Below, one piece after another: positions 7,553-14,667 of a stretch of DNA of 23,922 bases. Source of the stretch: JBBQUN01 sp038212405 (lineage in GTDB: Bacteria > Actinomycetota > Acidimicrobiia > Acidimicrobiales > SZUA-35). The notes beneath the pieces are model-generated. The model did no database searches. It was not told the origin of the DNA and was given only the letters and a program-made list of their open reading frames with translations. Each line of letters begins with the position of its first letter. The stretch's first letter is position 1. The DNA is taken from NCBI GenBank assembly GCA_038212405.1, contig JBBQUN010000039.1, positions 1 to 23,922 of the forward strand, in the 5' to 3' direction. A program made the position numbers and the translations under genes.

Positions 7553-8656
7553 TCAATCGCCGTCGAGCAGTTCTTGTTGACCCAGTTCTTGTTGACCCAG
7601 CTCGTGTTGGCCCTGGGCTCGTTGGCCCAGTGCATGCTGGTGCCCTGGCGGTGGCGTCAACCCGATGTGGCGCCATGCCGATGGCATCGCCACCCGCCCG
7701 CGTGGCGTGCGAGCGAGCAGCCCTTGCTGGATCAGGAACGGTTCGATGACGTCTTCCACGGTCTCGGTCGGTTCGGCAATGCTGATGGCCAGGGTGGAGA
7801 GTCCGACCGGCCCTCCCCCGAAGTGACCGCAAAGATTTTCCAGCAGTTGCCGGTCGACCTTGTCGAGCCCGAGCTCATCGATACCGAACAGCGCGAGCCC
7901 GTCGGAAGCACTCTCGGCATCGACGCGCCCGTGGCTGCGTACCTCGGCGTAGTCCTGCACGCGATGCAACAGCCGGATGGCAATTCGCGGTGTCCCCCGG
8001 CTTCGGCGTGCGATTTCGTAGGCACCTTCGGCGTCGATCTGCACGTCTCGCAATTTGGCCGCCCGCATGACGATCGCTTCGAGGTCGGCGGGTGAATAGA
8101 ACTCGAGACGGAAGGAGAAGCCAAAGCGGTCTCGCAGCGGACCGGTGATCAGACCGGTTCGGGTGGTGGCGCCCACCATCGTGAACGCCTCGAGTTCGAA
8201 ACGAATGCTGCGTGCCGCCGGCCCCTTTCCGAGCAACACATCGATTTGGCGGTCCTCCATTGCCGGGTAGAGGACTTCTTCGACCACACGCGGAAGACGG
8301 TGGATCTCGTCGATGAACAACACATCGCCCGATTCGAGCTTGGTGAGGATCGAGGCGAGATCACCAGCCCGCTCGATGGCGGGGCCTGAGGTGATGTGGA
8401 GATGCGAGCCGAGTTCGTTGGCGACGATGCCGGCAAGGGTGGTCTTGCCGAGACCTGGCGGTCCGCCGAACAACAGGTGATCAGCCGCCGAGCCCCGCAG
8501 TCGCGCCGCTTCCAGAATCACACTCAGCCGTTCTTTGAGTTCGGCTTGCCCAACGAATTCATCGAGCGTGCGGGGTCGCAGGCTGGTCTCGTCGAGCACA
8601 CCACCGTCACGTTCAGGTTCGATGGGGTCGGGGGCGATCCACTCGTCTCTCGGCAT
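7553..8656 (-). CDS. ruvB: Holliday junction branch-migration ATPase RuvB
   Basis: Hexameric AAA+ motor that, with RuvA, drives branch migration of Holliday junctions. 367 residues, somewhat longer than the usual 330-350. Seen: RPRTLDEFVGQ at the N-terminus, Walker A GGPPGLGKTT (64-73), Walker B VLFIDEIH (112-119), sensor 1 GATTR (162-166), arginine finger region GPLRDRFGF, and the C-terminal winged helix ending in TPRGRVAMPSAWRHIG. After that comes a Gln-rich tail of about 30 residues made of GQxEL-like pentapeptides encoded by a 15-bp tandem repeat. The start ATG is 2 bp after the ruvA stop. Confidence 0.97.
   Translation of the reverse strand: MPRDEWIAPDPIEPERDGGVLDETSLRPRTLDEFVGQAELKERLSVILEAARLRGSAADHLLFGGPPGLGKTTLAGIVANELGSHLHITSGPAIERAGDLASILTKLESGDVLFIDEIHRLPRVVEEVLYPAMEDRQIDVLLGKGPAARSIRFELEAFTMVGATTRTGLITGPLRDRFGFSFRLEFYSPADLEAIVMRAAKLRDVQIDAEGAYEIARRSRGTPRIAIRLLHRVQDYAEVRSHGRVDAESASDGLALFGIDELGLDKVDRQLLENLCGHFGGGPVGLSTLAISIAEPTETVEDVIEPFLIQQGLLARTPRGRVAMPSAWRHIGLTPPPGHQHALGQRAQGQHELGQQELGQQELLDGD
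7568..7642 (-). repeat. 15-bp tandem repeat encoding the RuvB C-terminal tail
   Basis: Two identical 15-bp units (CAGTTCTTGTTGACC on the plus strand, 7568-7582 and 7583-7597) are followed by a close copy (7598-7612) and two more diverged ones to 7642. In the ruvB frame they give GQQEL, GQQEL, GQHEL, GQRAQ and HQHAL. The gradient from identical to diverged copies suggests expansion at the 3' end. Confidence 0.85.
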
Positions 8657-8658
8657 CC

Positions 8659-9306
8659 TCAGCCACCGGCCAGGGCGCGCAGGGCGATCTTGAGTAGCGT
8701 TCCGGCGTCGGTATCGCCTGCTTGGAGTTGGGCGGCGCTGAGCTGTCTGGTCGCCGTTGCCACCTCGTCGGCGCTGTAGCCGAGGCTGGCGAGCGCCTCA
8801 CGAACGTCGGCCAATGCACCGGTGCCACCCGAGCTGGATGCGGCCGGGGCACCGGGGTCGTCGAGAACAGGCAGAACCAGGCTCGACTTGAGATCGATCA
8901 ACAAGCGTTGCGCCGTCTTCCTTCCGACGCCGGGAACAGTGCACAGTGCGTCGAGGTCATCGTTGTTCAAGACTCGGGCCAGTTCACTTGGCCCGAAGGT
9001 GGCGATGATGGCCAGTGCCAAGGCCGGTCCGACCTTGTGCGCCCCGAGCAGCCCCTCGAACGCCAGTCGCTCGTCTTTGGTGACGAAGCCGAACAACCGT
9101 TGATCGGCCTCCCAAAAATGGTGATGGATGTGCAGTACCACCGCTTGGCCTTGTTCGAGTGATGCCGCTGTCGCCGGGGTCACCGTGACGCGATAGCCAA
9201 GGCCGCCGGCATCATTCGAGGTGTCGACGATGACCTCGGCACCCGAACCGGCAAGATGGTGCTCGCGTTCGACGATTCGTCCGCGTAAGAGACCGATCAC
9301 GGGCAT
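8659..9306 (-). CDS. ruvA: Holliday junction-binding protein RuvA
   Basis: Tetramer that grips the Holliday junction and loads RuvB. 215 residues from the ATG at 9306 (MPVIGLLRGRIV); RuvA is typically about 200. Seen: an N-terminal OB fold with HIHHHFWEADQRLFGF, then helix-hairpin-helix motifs (LLGAHKVGPALALAII and LCTVPGVGRKTAQRL), an acidic/Gly/Ser linker, and domain III (ALASLGYSADEV), which contacts RuvB. A GTG two codons into the protein (9300) is an alternative start. The open frame runs farther upstream, but that part overlaps ruvC in another frame and is not RuvA-like. It lies 31 bp after ruvC and 2 bp before ruvB. Confidence 0.96.
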   Translation of the reverse strand: MPVIGLLRGRIVEREHHLAGSGAEVIVDTSNDAGGLGYRVTVTPATAASLEQGQAVVLHIHHHFWEADQRLFGFVTKDERLAFEGLLGAHKVGPALALAIIATFGPSELARVLNNDDLDALCTVPGVGRKTAQRLLIDLKSSLVLPVLDDPGAPAASSSGGTGALADVREALASLGYSADEVATATRQLSAAQLQAGDTDAGTLLKIALRALAGG

Positions 9307-9337
9307 TCCGTTTCTTTGGTGTTGAGTTGAGCCGAGT

Positions 9338-9850
9338 TCATCGTTTGCCAACCGCCGGTCGACCAGGATGCAGGCCAGTGGGATCGTGCGCCAGATGGCA
9401 CAGCGCCAGTGCTGCGGCATCGGCTGCATCGGCAGGGCGAGGCGGCGCAGAGAGATGCAGCAAGGTCTGCACCATGGTGGCGACCATTGCCTTGTCGGCG
9501 CGACCGTCGCCGGTGACCGCTGCCTTGATCTGGTTCGGCGAGTATTCAACGACAGGGACACCACGTATGGCTCCCTCTGACATGGCGAGCCCAGCAGCCT
9601 GGGCAACACCGACCGCGCTGTGCAGGTTGTTCTGGAAGAACAACCGCTCGACCGCAAGCACGCCGGGGCGGAACTCTTCGAACAACAGCGCGATCTCGCG
9701 ACGCAGCTCGGCCAGGCGCATCGGGGTTTCGAGATGGCGATCAGTGCGGATCACGCCCATGGAAATGGCACGCCCGCCACCTCGGCGGCCGGGCTCGATC
9801 ACGGCGTAGCCGCACCGAGTGAGGCCAGGGTCGATTCCGAGGACGAACAT
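9338..9850 (-). CDS. ruvC: Crossover junction endodeoxyribonuclease RuvC
   Basis: Resolves Holliday junctions by paired nicks. 170 residues, normal. The four acidic catalytic residues are all present: D7 (GIDPG), E68 (LAVERLFF), D141 and D144 (PADAADAAALALCH), matching D7, E66, D138 and D141 of E. coli. FFQNN and PNQIKAAVTGDGRADK are also typical. It heads ruvC-ruvA-ruvB-queA-tgt. The start is ATG at 9850 with no Shine-Dalgarno, but TACCGT lies 7 bases upstream. The P450 gene starts divergently only 38 bp away. Confidence 0.97.
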   Translation of the reverse strand: MFVLGIDPGLTRCGYAVIEPGRRGGGRAISMGVIRTDRHLETPMRLAELRREIALLFEEFRPGVLAVERLFFQNNLHSAVGVAQAAGLAMSEGAIRGVPVVEYSPNQIKAAVTGDGRADKAMVATMVQTLLHLSAPPRPADAADAAALALCHLAHDPTGLHPGRPAVGKR

Positions 9851-9857
9851 TTGTACG

Positions 9858-9863
9858 ACGGTA
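9858..9863 (-). promoter_or_regulatory. Possible -10 element (TACCGT) of ruvC
   Basis: TACCGT sits 7 bases before the ruvC ATG in the 38-bp divergent spacer, placing the transcript start at or beside the start codon. Its expected -35 zone overlaps the -10 of the opposing P450 promoter. Confidence 0.42.
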
Positions 9864-9875
9864 GCCGAGCTGAAG

Positions 9876-9881
9876 TAGCTT
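9876..9881 (+). promoter_or_regulatory. Possible -10 element (TAGCTT) of the P450 gene
   Basis: TAGCTT sits 7 bases before the P450 ATG, consistent with a leaderless start. It lies in a small inverted repeat (TGAAG-TAG-CTTCA, 9871-9883), too short to call an operator with confidence. Confidence 0.4.
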
Positions 9882-9888
9882 CACGTTC

Positions 9889-11100
9889 ATGCCAGCGCCA
9901 CATATCGATCTCCATGACCACCGCAGCTTTGCCGGCTCACAACCGCATGACGCCTTTGATTGGCTGCGAGTGAATGATCCGATACATCGCCATGCCGAGC
10001 CAGCCGACGAGGGCCCAGGATTCTGGGCAGTGACCGGCTACGACGACGTCAAACAGGTTGGCCGCGATGCCGAGCGATTCTCCTCGTCACCAACCATCAT
10101 GATGGCCGATGCCACCGAGCGCACCGAGATGGGTGACCACGTCATGATGCTCATGGCGGACCCTCCGGTTCACACGGCCATGCGTCGCCTCCTGAGCCGC
10201 GAGTTCACTCCCCGATCAGCAACGTTGCTGGCTCCCCGAGTTGCCGAGCTGGCAACGCAAATCGTCGACGCCGTTCTTGATCGAGGAACCGGCGAGTGCG
10301 ACCTGGTCACCGATCTCGCCGGTGAGATGCCCAGCTTTGTCATCGCCGAGATCCTTGGCATACCGCTCGAAGATGGCCGGGCGCTCTACCACCTCACCGA
10401 AGCGCTCCATTCCTCGCGCGAGGCCGTGGGTGTCGAGGCACAGCAGGCTGCATTCGGCCAGATGTTCGCCTACTCCCAAGAGGTCTACGCCGACCGGACC
10501 GCCAACCCCACCAACGACCTGTCGTCGCTCCTCGCCTCGGCAGAAATCAACGGCAAACCAACCGACGAGATCGACTTCTTCCTGTGGTTCTTGCTTCTGG
10601 TCGACGCCGGTGGCGACACCACACGCAATCTCGTCGGCGGCGGGATGGCGGCACTCTTCGAACACCCGGACCAGCTCGCCCTCCTGCGTTCAGATCCTGT
10701 TGGCCTGATGCCAACCGCCATCGAGGAACTGCTTCGCTTCGTCAGTCCGGTGATCTACATGCGCCGCACTGCGACCGTTGCCACGCAGCTGCGCGGCGTC
10801 GACATTGCCGCCGGCGACAAGGTCATCATGTTCTACGGCGCCGCAAACCGAGACCCTGACGTCTTTGACCGCCCGCACGAACTCGATCTGACTCGTACGC
10901 CCAATCCGCATGTTGCCTTCGGTGGTGGCGGACCCCACTTCTGCCTCGGCGCTCACCTGGCACGAATCGAGATCGGCGCGCTGTTGAGCGAGATCGTCAC
11001 CCGACTTCCCGACCTTGCTCCCAACGGTCCGCCGTCCTGGATGGCTTCGAACTTCATCTACGGCCCGACCAGCCTTCCGGTCAGTTTCTCGACCATTTGA
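9889..11100 (+). CDS. Cytochrome P450
   Basis: Soluble class I bacterial P450 of 403 residues; such enzymes need a ferredoxin and reductase, neither of which is encoded nearby. Seen: MADPPVHTAMRRLLSREFTP (C-helix region, about 89-108), the I-helix oxygen-activation motif AGGDTT (240-245), the K-helix ExxR as EELLR (E280, R283), and the haem-binding loop FGGGGPHFCLGAH with the proximal ligand Cys352. The pattern HFCLGAHLARIE and the ending YGPTSLPVSF resemble the actinobacterial sterol/alkyl-chain and terpene hydroxylase groups, but I cannot assign a CYP family or substrate. It starts 38 bp from divergent ruvC and ends 29 bp before an ABC exporter on the same strand, so the three genes may form one unit. 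Confidence 0.96.
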   Translation: MPAPHIDLHDHRSFAGSQPHDAFDWLRVNDPIHRHAEPADEGPGFWAVTGYDDVKQVGRDAERFSSSPTIMMADATERTEMGDHVMMLMADPPVHTAMRRLLSREFTPRSATLLAPRVAELATQIVDAVLDRGTGECDLVTDLAGEMPSFVIAEILGIPLEDGRALYHLTEALHSSREAVGVEAQQAAFGQMFAYSQEVYADRTANPTNDLSSLLASAEINGKPTDEIDFFLWFLLLVDAGGDTTRNLVGGGMAALFEHPDQLALLRSDPVGLMPTAIEELLRFVSPVIYMRRTATVATQLRGVDIAAGDKVIMFYGAANRDPDVFDRPHELDLTRTPNPHVAFGGGGPHFCLGAHLARIEIGALLSEIVTRLPDLAPNGPPSWMASNFIYGPTSLPVSFSTI

Positions 11101-11111
11101 GATTCGACCGT

Positions 11112-11130
11112 CCCTGCCGATAGAGCAGGG
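11112..11130 (+). other. Small hairpin before the ABC ATPase start
   Basis: CCCTGC (11112-11117) and GCAGGG (11125-11130) can pair with a 7-base loop. The right arm includes the first base of the proposed GTG start. There is no T tract, so a terminator is unlikely; it could modulate initiation, or be chance. Confidence 0.3.
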
Positions 11131-12179
11131 TGACTGAACTCTTTCGCGCTACCTCACCACCGGCCAAGCCTGAACTGATCGCCAACGTCGCCGGCGTGAG
11201 CCGGTGGTTCGGCGATGTGCAAGCGCTCACCAACCTCACGATCGAGGTGCCAAAGGGCGCGATCACGGTGCTGCTCGGACCGAACGGCGCCGGAAAGACA
11301 ACGGCGATCCGCATGATCACCGGAGCCCTCGCTCCGCAGGAGGGAGCGGTCGAGGTCTTCGGACTCGATCCGGCTCGCTCCCGTGGCGAAGAGGTCAGGC
11401 GCCGCTGCGGCGTGGTCAGCGCGAAGCCATCGCTCTATGACCGTCTCGATGGTTGGGACAATCTCCGCTACGCCGCCGAGCTCTACGGGCTCGGTCGCGG
11501 AACTGCGGCCGATCAACGGATTCTCGAAGCCGCCAGCGAGTTCGGCATCGACGCCGCCCTCGACCACCAGGTCGGCGGCTACTCGACGGGCATGAAGACC
11601 CGCCTGGCTCTGGCTCGCTCGATCCTTCACGAGCCTGATCTGCTCCTCCTGGACGAGCCGACCTCGGGTCTCGACCCAGAGTCAGCCATGGCCGTCCTCG
11701 AGCTGATCAGGACCATGACCAGCGAGGGTCGCACCGTTCTCATGTGCACCCACCTTCTGCTCGAAGCCGAGGGTCTCGCTGACCACGTGGTCGTCATGCA
11801 ACACGGAACGAGCCTCCTCTGTGGCGAGCCCGATGAACTCGCCAGTCGTTTCTGGCCCCAACAAGTCGTGCGTATCGGGGCTACCAACGGACCCGAACTC
11901 GACATCTTGGCAACCTCCGCCGGCGTGACCAGCTACGAACGGTCGGATTCGATCGCCTCGCTCGAGGTCGATCGGATCGAACGAGTGCCGGAGTTGATCA
12001 GCCTCCTGGTTCGGCGTGGCGTTGCGATCACCGCCGTCAGCCCCTTCACCCCAACGCTCGAAGACCTCTACTTCGCCGTGCGACGCCAAAGCGGTTCGAC
12101 CGTTGATGAAGTGCCACCGCCAGCGGCGTCCTCGGGTCGCCCGACACGTCGTTCAACCAGCTCGGAGATGTCACGATGA
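11130..12179 (+). CDS. ABC-2 type transporter, ATP-binding protein
   Basis: ATPase of a two-component ABC-2 exporter, 349 residues from the GTG at 11130. Seen: Walker A GPNGAGKTT (50-58), signature YSTGMKTRLALAR (151-163, the YSTGM variant common in this subfamily), Walker B LLLLDEPTSGLDP (171-183), and the H-loop histidine in MCTHLLLEAE (H208). The Q-loop is odd: where relatives read VPQEP, this has VSAKP, so the usual Gln is absent. The C-terminal third (from about 225) is a regulatory extension typical of ABC-2 ATPases (LEDLYFAV), with a Ser/Arg-rich tail. The stop overlaps the permease start by four bases (ATGA), a firm sign of a pair. The substrate cannot be read from sequence; lipids, antibiotics and polyketides are common for the family. 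Confidence 0.93.
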   Translation: MTELFRATSPPAKPELIANVAGVSRWFGDVQALTNLTIEVPKGAITVLLGPNGAGKTTAIRMITGALAPQEGAVEVFGLDPARSRGEEVRRRCGVVSAKPSLYDRLDGWDNLRYAAELYGLGRGTAADQRILEAASEFGIDAALDHQVGGYSTGMKTRLALARSILHEPDLLLLDEPTSGLDPESAMAVLELIRTMTSEGRTVLMCTHLLLEAEGLADHVVVMQHGTSLLCGEPDELASRFWPQQVVRIGATNGPELDILATSAGVTSYERSDSIASLEVDRIERVPELISLLVRRGVAITAVSPFTPTLEDLYFAVRRQSGSTVDEVPPPAASSGRPTRRSTSSEMSR

Positions 12180-13069
12180 CCACGATCGACCCCAACGCGG
12201 CGACCGTCGCCTCGCCCCGAGACAGCGACGACGGCAACGAACGCTTCGATCGAAGCCGCATGCTCACGGTGGCCCGAACCGACCTGAAGCAGCTCGTGCA
12301 GGCCCGGGACTTCTGGTTCCCGATGATCCTGCTCGGCAGCTTCTTCTTCGTTCTCATCCCCTTGTTCTTGTTGCTCACGATCACCCAGATCGGTTCGGTC
12401 GAGACCGTGGCCAAGGTGTCGCAATCGCTCGACATGCTTCCGCCGGCGGCTCAGGCACAGATCGTCGGCGAGACGCCTGAAGGCCGCACCGGCTATGCCC
12501 TTGCGGTCTTCCTGTTCGCCCCCATTGCGGTGATCGTGCCGCTGACGATTTCTACTGCTGTTGGCGCTTCGACCATCGTTGGCGAGCGCGAACGCGGCAC
12601 CGGCGAGTTCTTGGCCCATTCCCCAGCCAGCGCGAAGGAGATCTACATCGGCAAGCTGATCGCGAGCCTCATTCCCGGCTATGTGACCACCGCAGTGGGC
12701 TTTGGCCTCTACTCGCTGATCGTCAACCTCACCGTCGGTCCTGAAGTCGGCGGCTGGTTCTTCCCCACGTATCAGTGGTGGGTCATGATCTTGTGGGTGC
12801 TGCCACCCTTCCTGGCCATCTGTCTGTCGCTCGTACTGCGGCTCTCGGCCAAGGTCAAGTCCACCGCAGCGGCGCAGCAGGCCTCGGGACTGGTCAGCCT
12901 GCCGTTGATCATGATCGCCTACAGCCAGTCGACGGGCGTCCTACTCGGCGCAGGCAACATGCCGTACTACGTCGGCGCCGTCGCCTGGGTCATTGCGCTG
13001 TTCAGCCTCCACCGAGGCGTCCGCTCGGTGACCCGCTCACGCCTTCTTGGTGTTGCCGGCGGCATCTAG
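12176..13069 (+). CDS. ABC-2 type transporter, permease protein
   Basis: Membrane partner of the preceding ATPase, 297 residues with about six predicted membrane spans. Seen: a soluble N-terminus of about 45 residues, TM1 in FPMILLGSFFFVLIPLFLLL, an extracytoplasmic loop (about 70-100), then hydrophobic spans at about 105-125, 163-185, 203-222 and 240-285. The cytoplasmic coupling segment VGERERGTGEFLAHSPASAK is the hallmark of NatB/ABC-2 permeases (E-R-x-x-G-T). The ATG is four bases inside the ATPase stop, indicating coupling. A GC-rich hairpin begins 11 bases after the stop. It is convergent with yebC. Confidence 0.92.
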   Translation: MTTIDPNAATVASPRDSDDGNERFDRSRMLTVARTDLKQLVQARDFWFPMILLGSFFFVLIPLFLLLTITQIGSVETVAKVSQSLDMLPPAAQAQIVGETPEGRTGYALAVFLFAPIAVIVPLTISTAVGASTIVGERERGTGEFLAHSPASAKEIYIGKLIASLIPGYVTTAVGFGLYSLIVNLTVGPEVGGWFFPTYQWWVMILWVLPPFLAICLSLVLRLSAKVKSTAAAQQASGLVSLPLIMIAYSQSTGVLLGAGNMPYYVGAVAWVIALFSLHRGVRSVTRSRLLGVAGGI

Positions 13070-13305
13070 CGTCTTGGCCCCGGCGGTGGCGACACCGCCG
13101 GCTGCAAGCAACGCCAAAGCGATCAGCACCACACCCAAGCCGCTGCCGGTGAACGGCAGCGATGGCGTTGGTCATCTCCACGCCGTCGGCCAGGTCCGGG
13201 GAGACGATTCCTGCGACTTCGATGATCTCGCTTTCTGCGTCCGCTACAGACCTCGCCCTCCGACGCAGCAGCAACGCCCGGCAGCAACAAGGCGCTGACC
13301 CAAAC
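13037..13305 (-). pseudogene. Possible remnant of a small LPxTG (LPFTG) cell-wall-anchored protein
   Basis: The minus strand encodes SLPFTGSGLGVV followed by a hydrophobic run (ALALLAAGGVATAGA) and a short tail ending NTKKA, the layout of a sortase sorting signal. LPFTG is at 13145-13159 and the stop at 13037-13039, overlapping the end of the convergent permease gene by 33 bp. The frame is closed by TGA (13172-13174) just upstream and has no start. Upstream pieces look coding in other frames: ESEIIEVAGIVSPDLADGVE in the next frame, and a signal-peptide-like VSALLLPGVAAAS in the third, directly after the yebC stop. Skipping one base at each of two places would join them, suggesting a 5'-truncated gene with two frameshifts. 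Chance or sequencing error are alternatives. Confidence 0.35.
13080..13101 (+). terminator. GC-rich hairpin after the ABC permease gene
   Basis: CCGGCGGTG and CACCGCCGG form a perfect 9-bp stem around GCGA, a GNRA-type tetraloop, 11 bases after the permease stop and between convergent genes. There is no T tract on either side, so it would be a non-canonical terminator or an mRNA 3'-end stabiliser. It also falls in the hydrophobic part of the LPFTG remnant. Confidence 0.4.
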
Positions 13306-13306
13306 G

Positions 13307-14050
13307 TCAGAGTTCGGCGAGCACCGCGTCGGGAATGTCGGCGTTGGAGAACACGTCCTGGACGTCGTCATGATCATCGAGCGCATCGACGATCCGCAGC
13401 ATTGCGTTGGCGCCCGCGACATCTGCGATCGGCACCATGTTGGTTGGCACCATCGAGCTGTCCTCTTCGAGGACTTCGATACCGGCCTCTTCCAGTGCCG
13501 CTCGCAATGGATGGAGATCGCTTGGTTCGCAGACGACCTCCCAATGATCGTCGAGGTCGTGCACGTCTTCGGCGCCGGCGTCGAGTCCGACGAGCATGAC
13601 GTCTTCCTCTGACGCCGACTTCGACACCTTGATCGTGCCTTTGCGCTCGAACTGCCAGGCGACCGCTCCTGGCTCGGCCAGCGAGCCGCCGTTCTTCGAC
13701 AGGAGCGAGCGGATCTCCGAGCCCGTGCGATTCCGATTGTCGGAGAGGACTTCGATCAGCAACGCAATACCACCCGGGGCGTATCCCTCGTAGGTGATCG
13801 ATTCATAGTTGATGCCCTCCAGCTCACCGGTGCCTCGCTTGACCGCCCGCTCGATGGTGTCGAGCGGCACCGAGGCGTTGCGGGCCTTTTGATACATGGT
13901 GCGGAGCGTGGCGTTGGTGTCGAGATCACCGCCGCCCTGACGGGCCGCCACTTCGACCTGCTTGATCAACTTGGCGAAGAGCTTGCCACGCTTGGCGTCG
14001 GCTGCACCCTTCTTGTGCTTGATCGTTGCCCATTTGGAGTGGCCAGACAT
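13307..14050 (-). CDS. yebC: YebC/TACO1-family protein
   Basis: Conserved bacterial protein annotated as a transcriptional regulator, with recent evidence in the family for a role in translation of difficult sequences such as polyproline. 247 residues, full length. Seen: MSGHSKWATIKHKKGAADAK, the highly conserved start; RGKLFAKLIKQVEVAAR; and EGYAPGGIALLIEVLSDNRNRT, all diagnostic. The start ATG at 14050 is preceded by AGAGGTGAGC, a reasonable Shine-Dalgarno. It lies 38 bp after pdxT on the same strand, as in mycobacteria where the yebC homologue sits by the PLP genes. In other actinobacteria it is often next to ruvC; here the P450/ABC cassette and the LPFTG remnant separate the two. Confidence 0.96.
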   Translation of the reverse strand: MSGHSKWATIKHKKGAADAKRGKLFAKLIKQVEVAARQGGGDLDTNATLRTMYQKARNASVPLDTIERAVKRGTGELEGINYESITYEGYAPGGIALLIEVLSDNRNRTGSEIRSLLSKNGGSLAEPGAVAWQFERKGTIKVSKSASEEDVMLVGLDAGAEDVHDLDDHWEVVCEPSDLHPLRAALEEAGIEVLEEDSSMVPTNMVPIADVAGANAMLRIVDALDDHDDVQDVFSNADIPDAVLAEL

Positions 14051-14088
14051 TGCTCACCTCTGCTGGAGAATGGAGTGGGAGGCCGAGT

Positions 14089-14667
14089 CTAGATGGACTC
14101 GACAAAGAGCCGGTGCAGACGGTCATCGTCGGTCAGTTCCGGATGAAACGAACTGGCCAGGACGCTACCGGAGCGGACCAGCACGGGGGTGTCACGAGCG
14201 GTTGCCATCACTTCGACCGACGGTCCGACATCGGTGACGACTGGCGCCCTGATGAACACGGCGGTGAATGGCTCGCCCTCGATCTCGCAAATCTCGAGAT
14301 CGGCCTCGAACGAGTCGATCTGACGGCCGTAGCCGTTGCGCCGAACGGTGATGTCGATCGCCGCGAACGACGTCTGGCCGACGATGCCATCGAGGACGTG
14401 GTGCGCCAACAAGATCATCCCCGCACAGGTGCCGAAGGCCGGCATCGCCGCATCGAGTCGGGCCGTCAGTGGTTCAACGAGTCCTTGCGAGACGAGCAGT
14501 TTGCTCATCGTCGATGATTCGCCGCCCGGCAGGATCAGCGCGTCGACGCCGTCGAGATGCGCTGGCGTGCGCACCTCGACGGCGTTGACACCAAGGCGAT
14601 CCAGTGTGTCGATGTGCCGGGCAAAGGCGCCCTGGAGCGCCAGTACTCCGACCGTCCGCGAACTCAC
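14089..14667 (-). CDS. pdxT: Pyridoxal 5'-phosphate synthase, glutaminase subunit PdxT
   Basis: Releases ammonia from glutamine and feeds it to PdxS for PLP (vitamin B6) synthesis. 192 residues, normal. Seen: VGVLALQGAFARHID (oxyanion/N-terminal motif), LILPGGESSTM, the nucleophile Cys81 in GTCAGM, and the His-Glu pair H175/E177 in SFHPELT. All catalytic residues are intact. The start is GTG at 14667, overlapping the pdxS stop by four bases (GTGA), so the two subunits are probably translated together. Confidence 0.97.
   Translation of the reverse strand: MSSRTVGVLALQGAFARHIDTLDRLGVNAVEVRTPAHLDGVDALILPGGESSTMSKLLVSQGLVEPLTARLDAAMPAFGTCAGMILLAHHVLDGIVGQTSFAAIDITVRRNGYGRQIDSFEADLEICEIEGEPFTAVFIRAPVVTDVGPSVEVMATARDTPVLVRSGSVLASSFHPELTDDDRLHRLFVESI

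Noticed and set aside
7545..7832. N-terminal extension of QueA
   Set aside because: It is a shadow of the ruvB 3' end; the QueA family begins at the FDYSLP segment after the GTG at 7544.
9307..9657. N-terminal extension of RuvA
   Set aside because: It overlaps ruvC in a different frame and has no OB-fold content; RuvA begins with VIGLLRG.
9871..9883. TGAAG-TAG-CTTCA as an operator for the P450
   Set aside because: A 5-bp arm with a 3-base centre is too short to separate from chance, and no regulator gene is adjacent.
13002..13274. Minus-strand 90-codon frame as an intact gene
   Set aside because: It starts with TTG, turns Arg-rich after the middle and runs past the permease stop; only the pieces described as an LPFTG remnant look coding.
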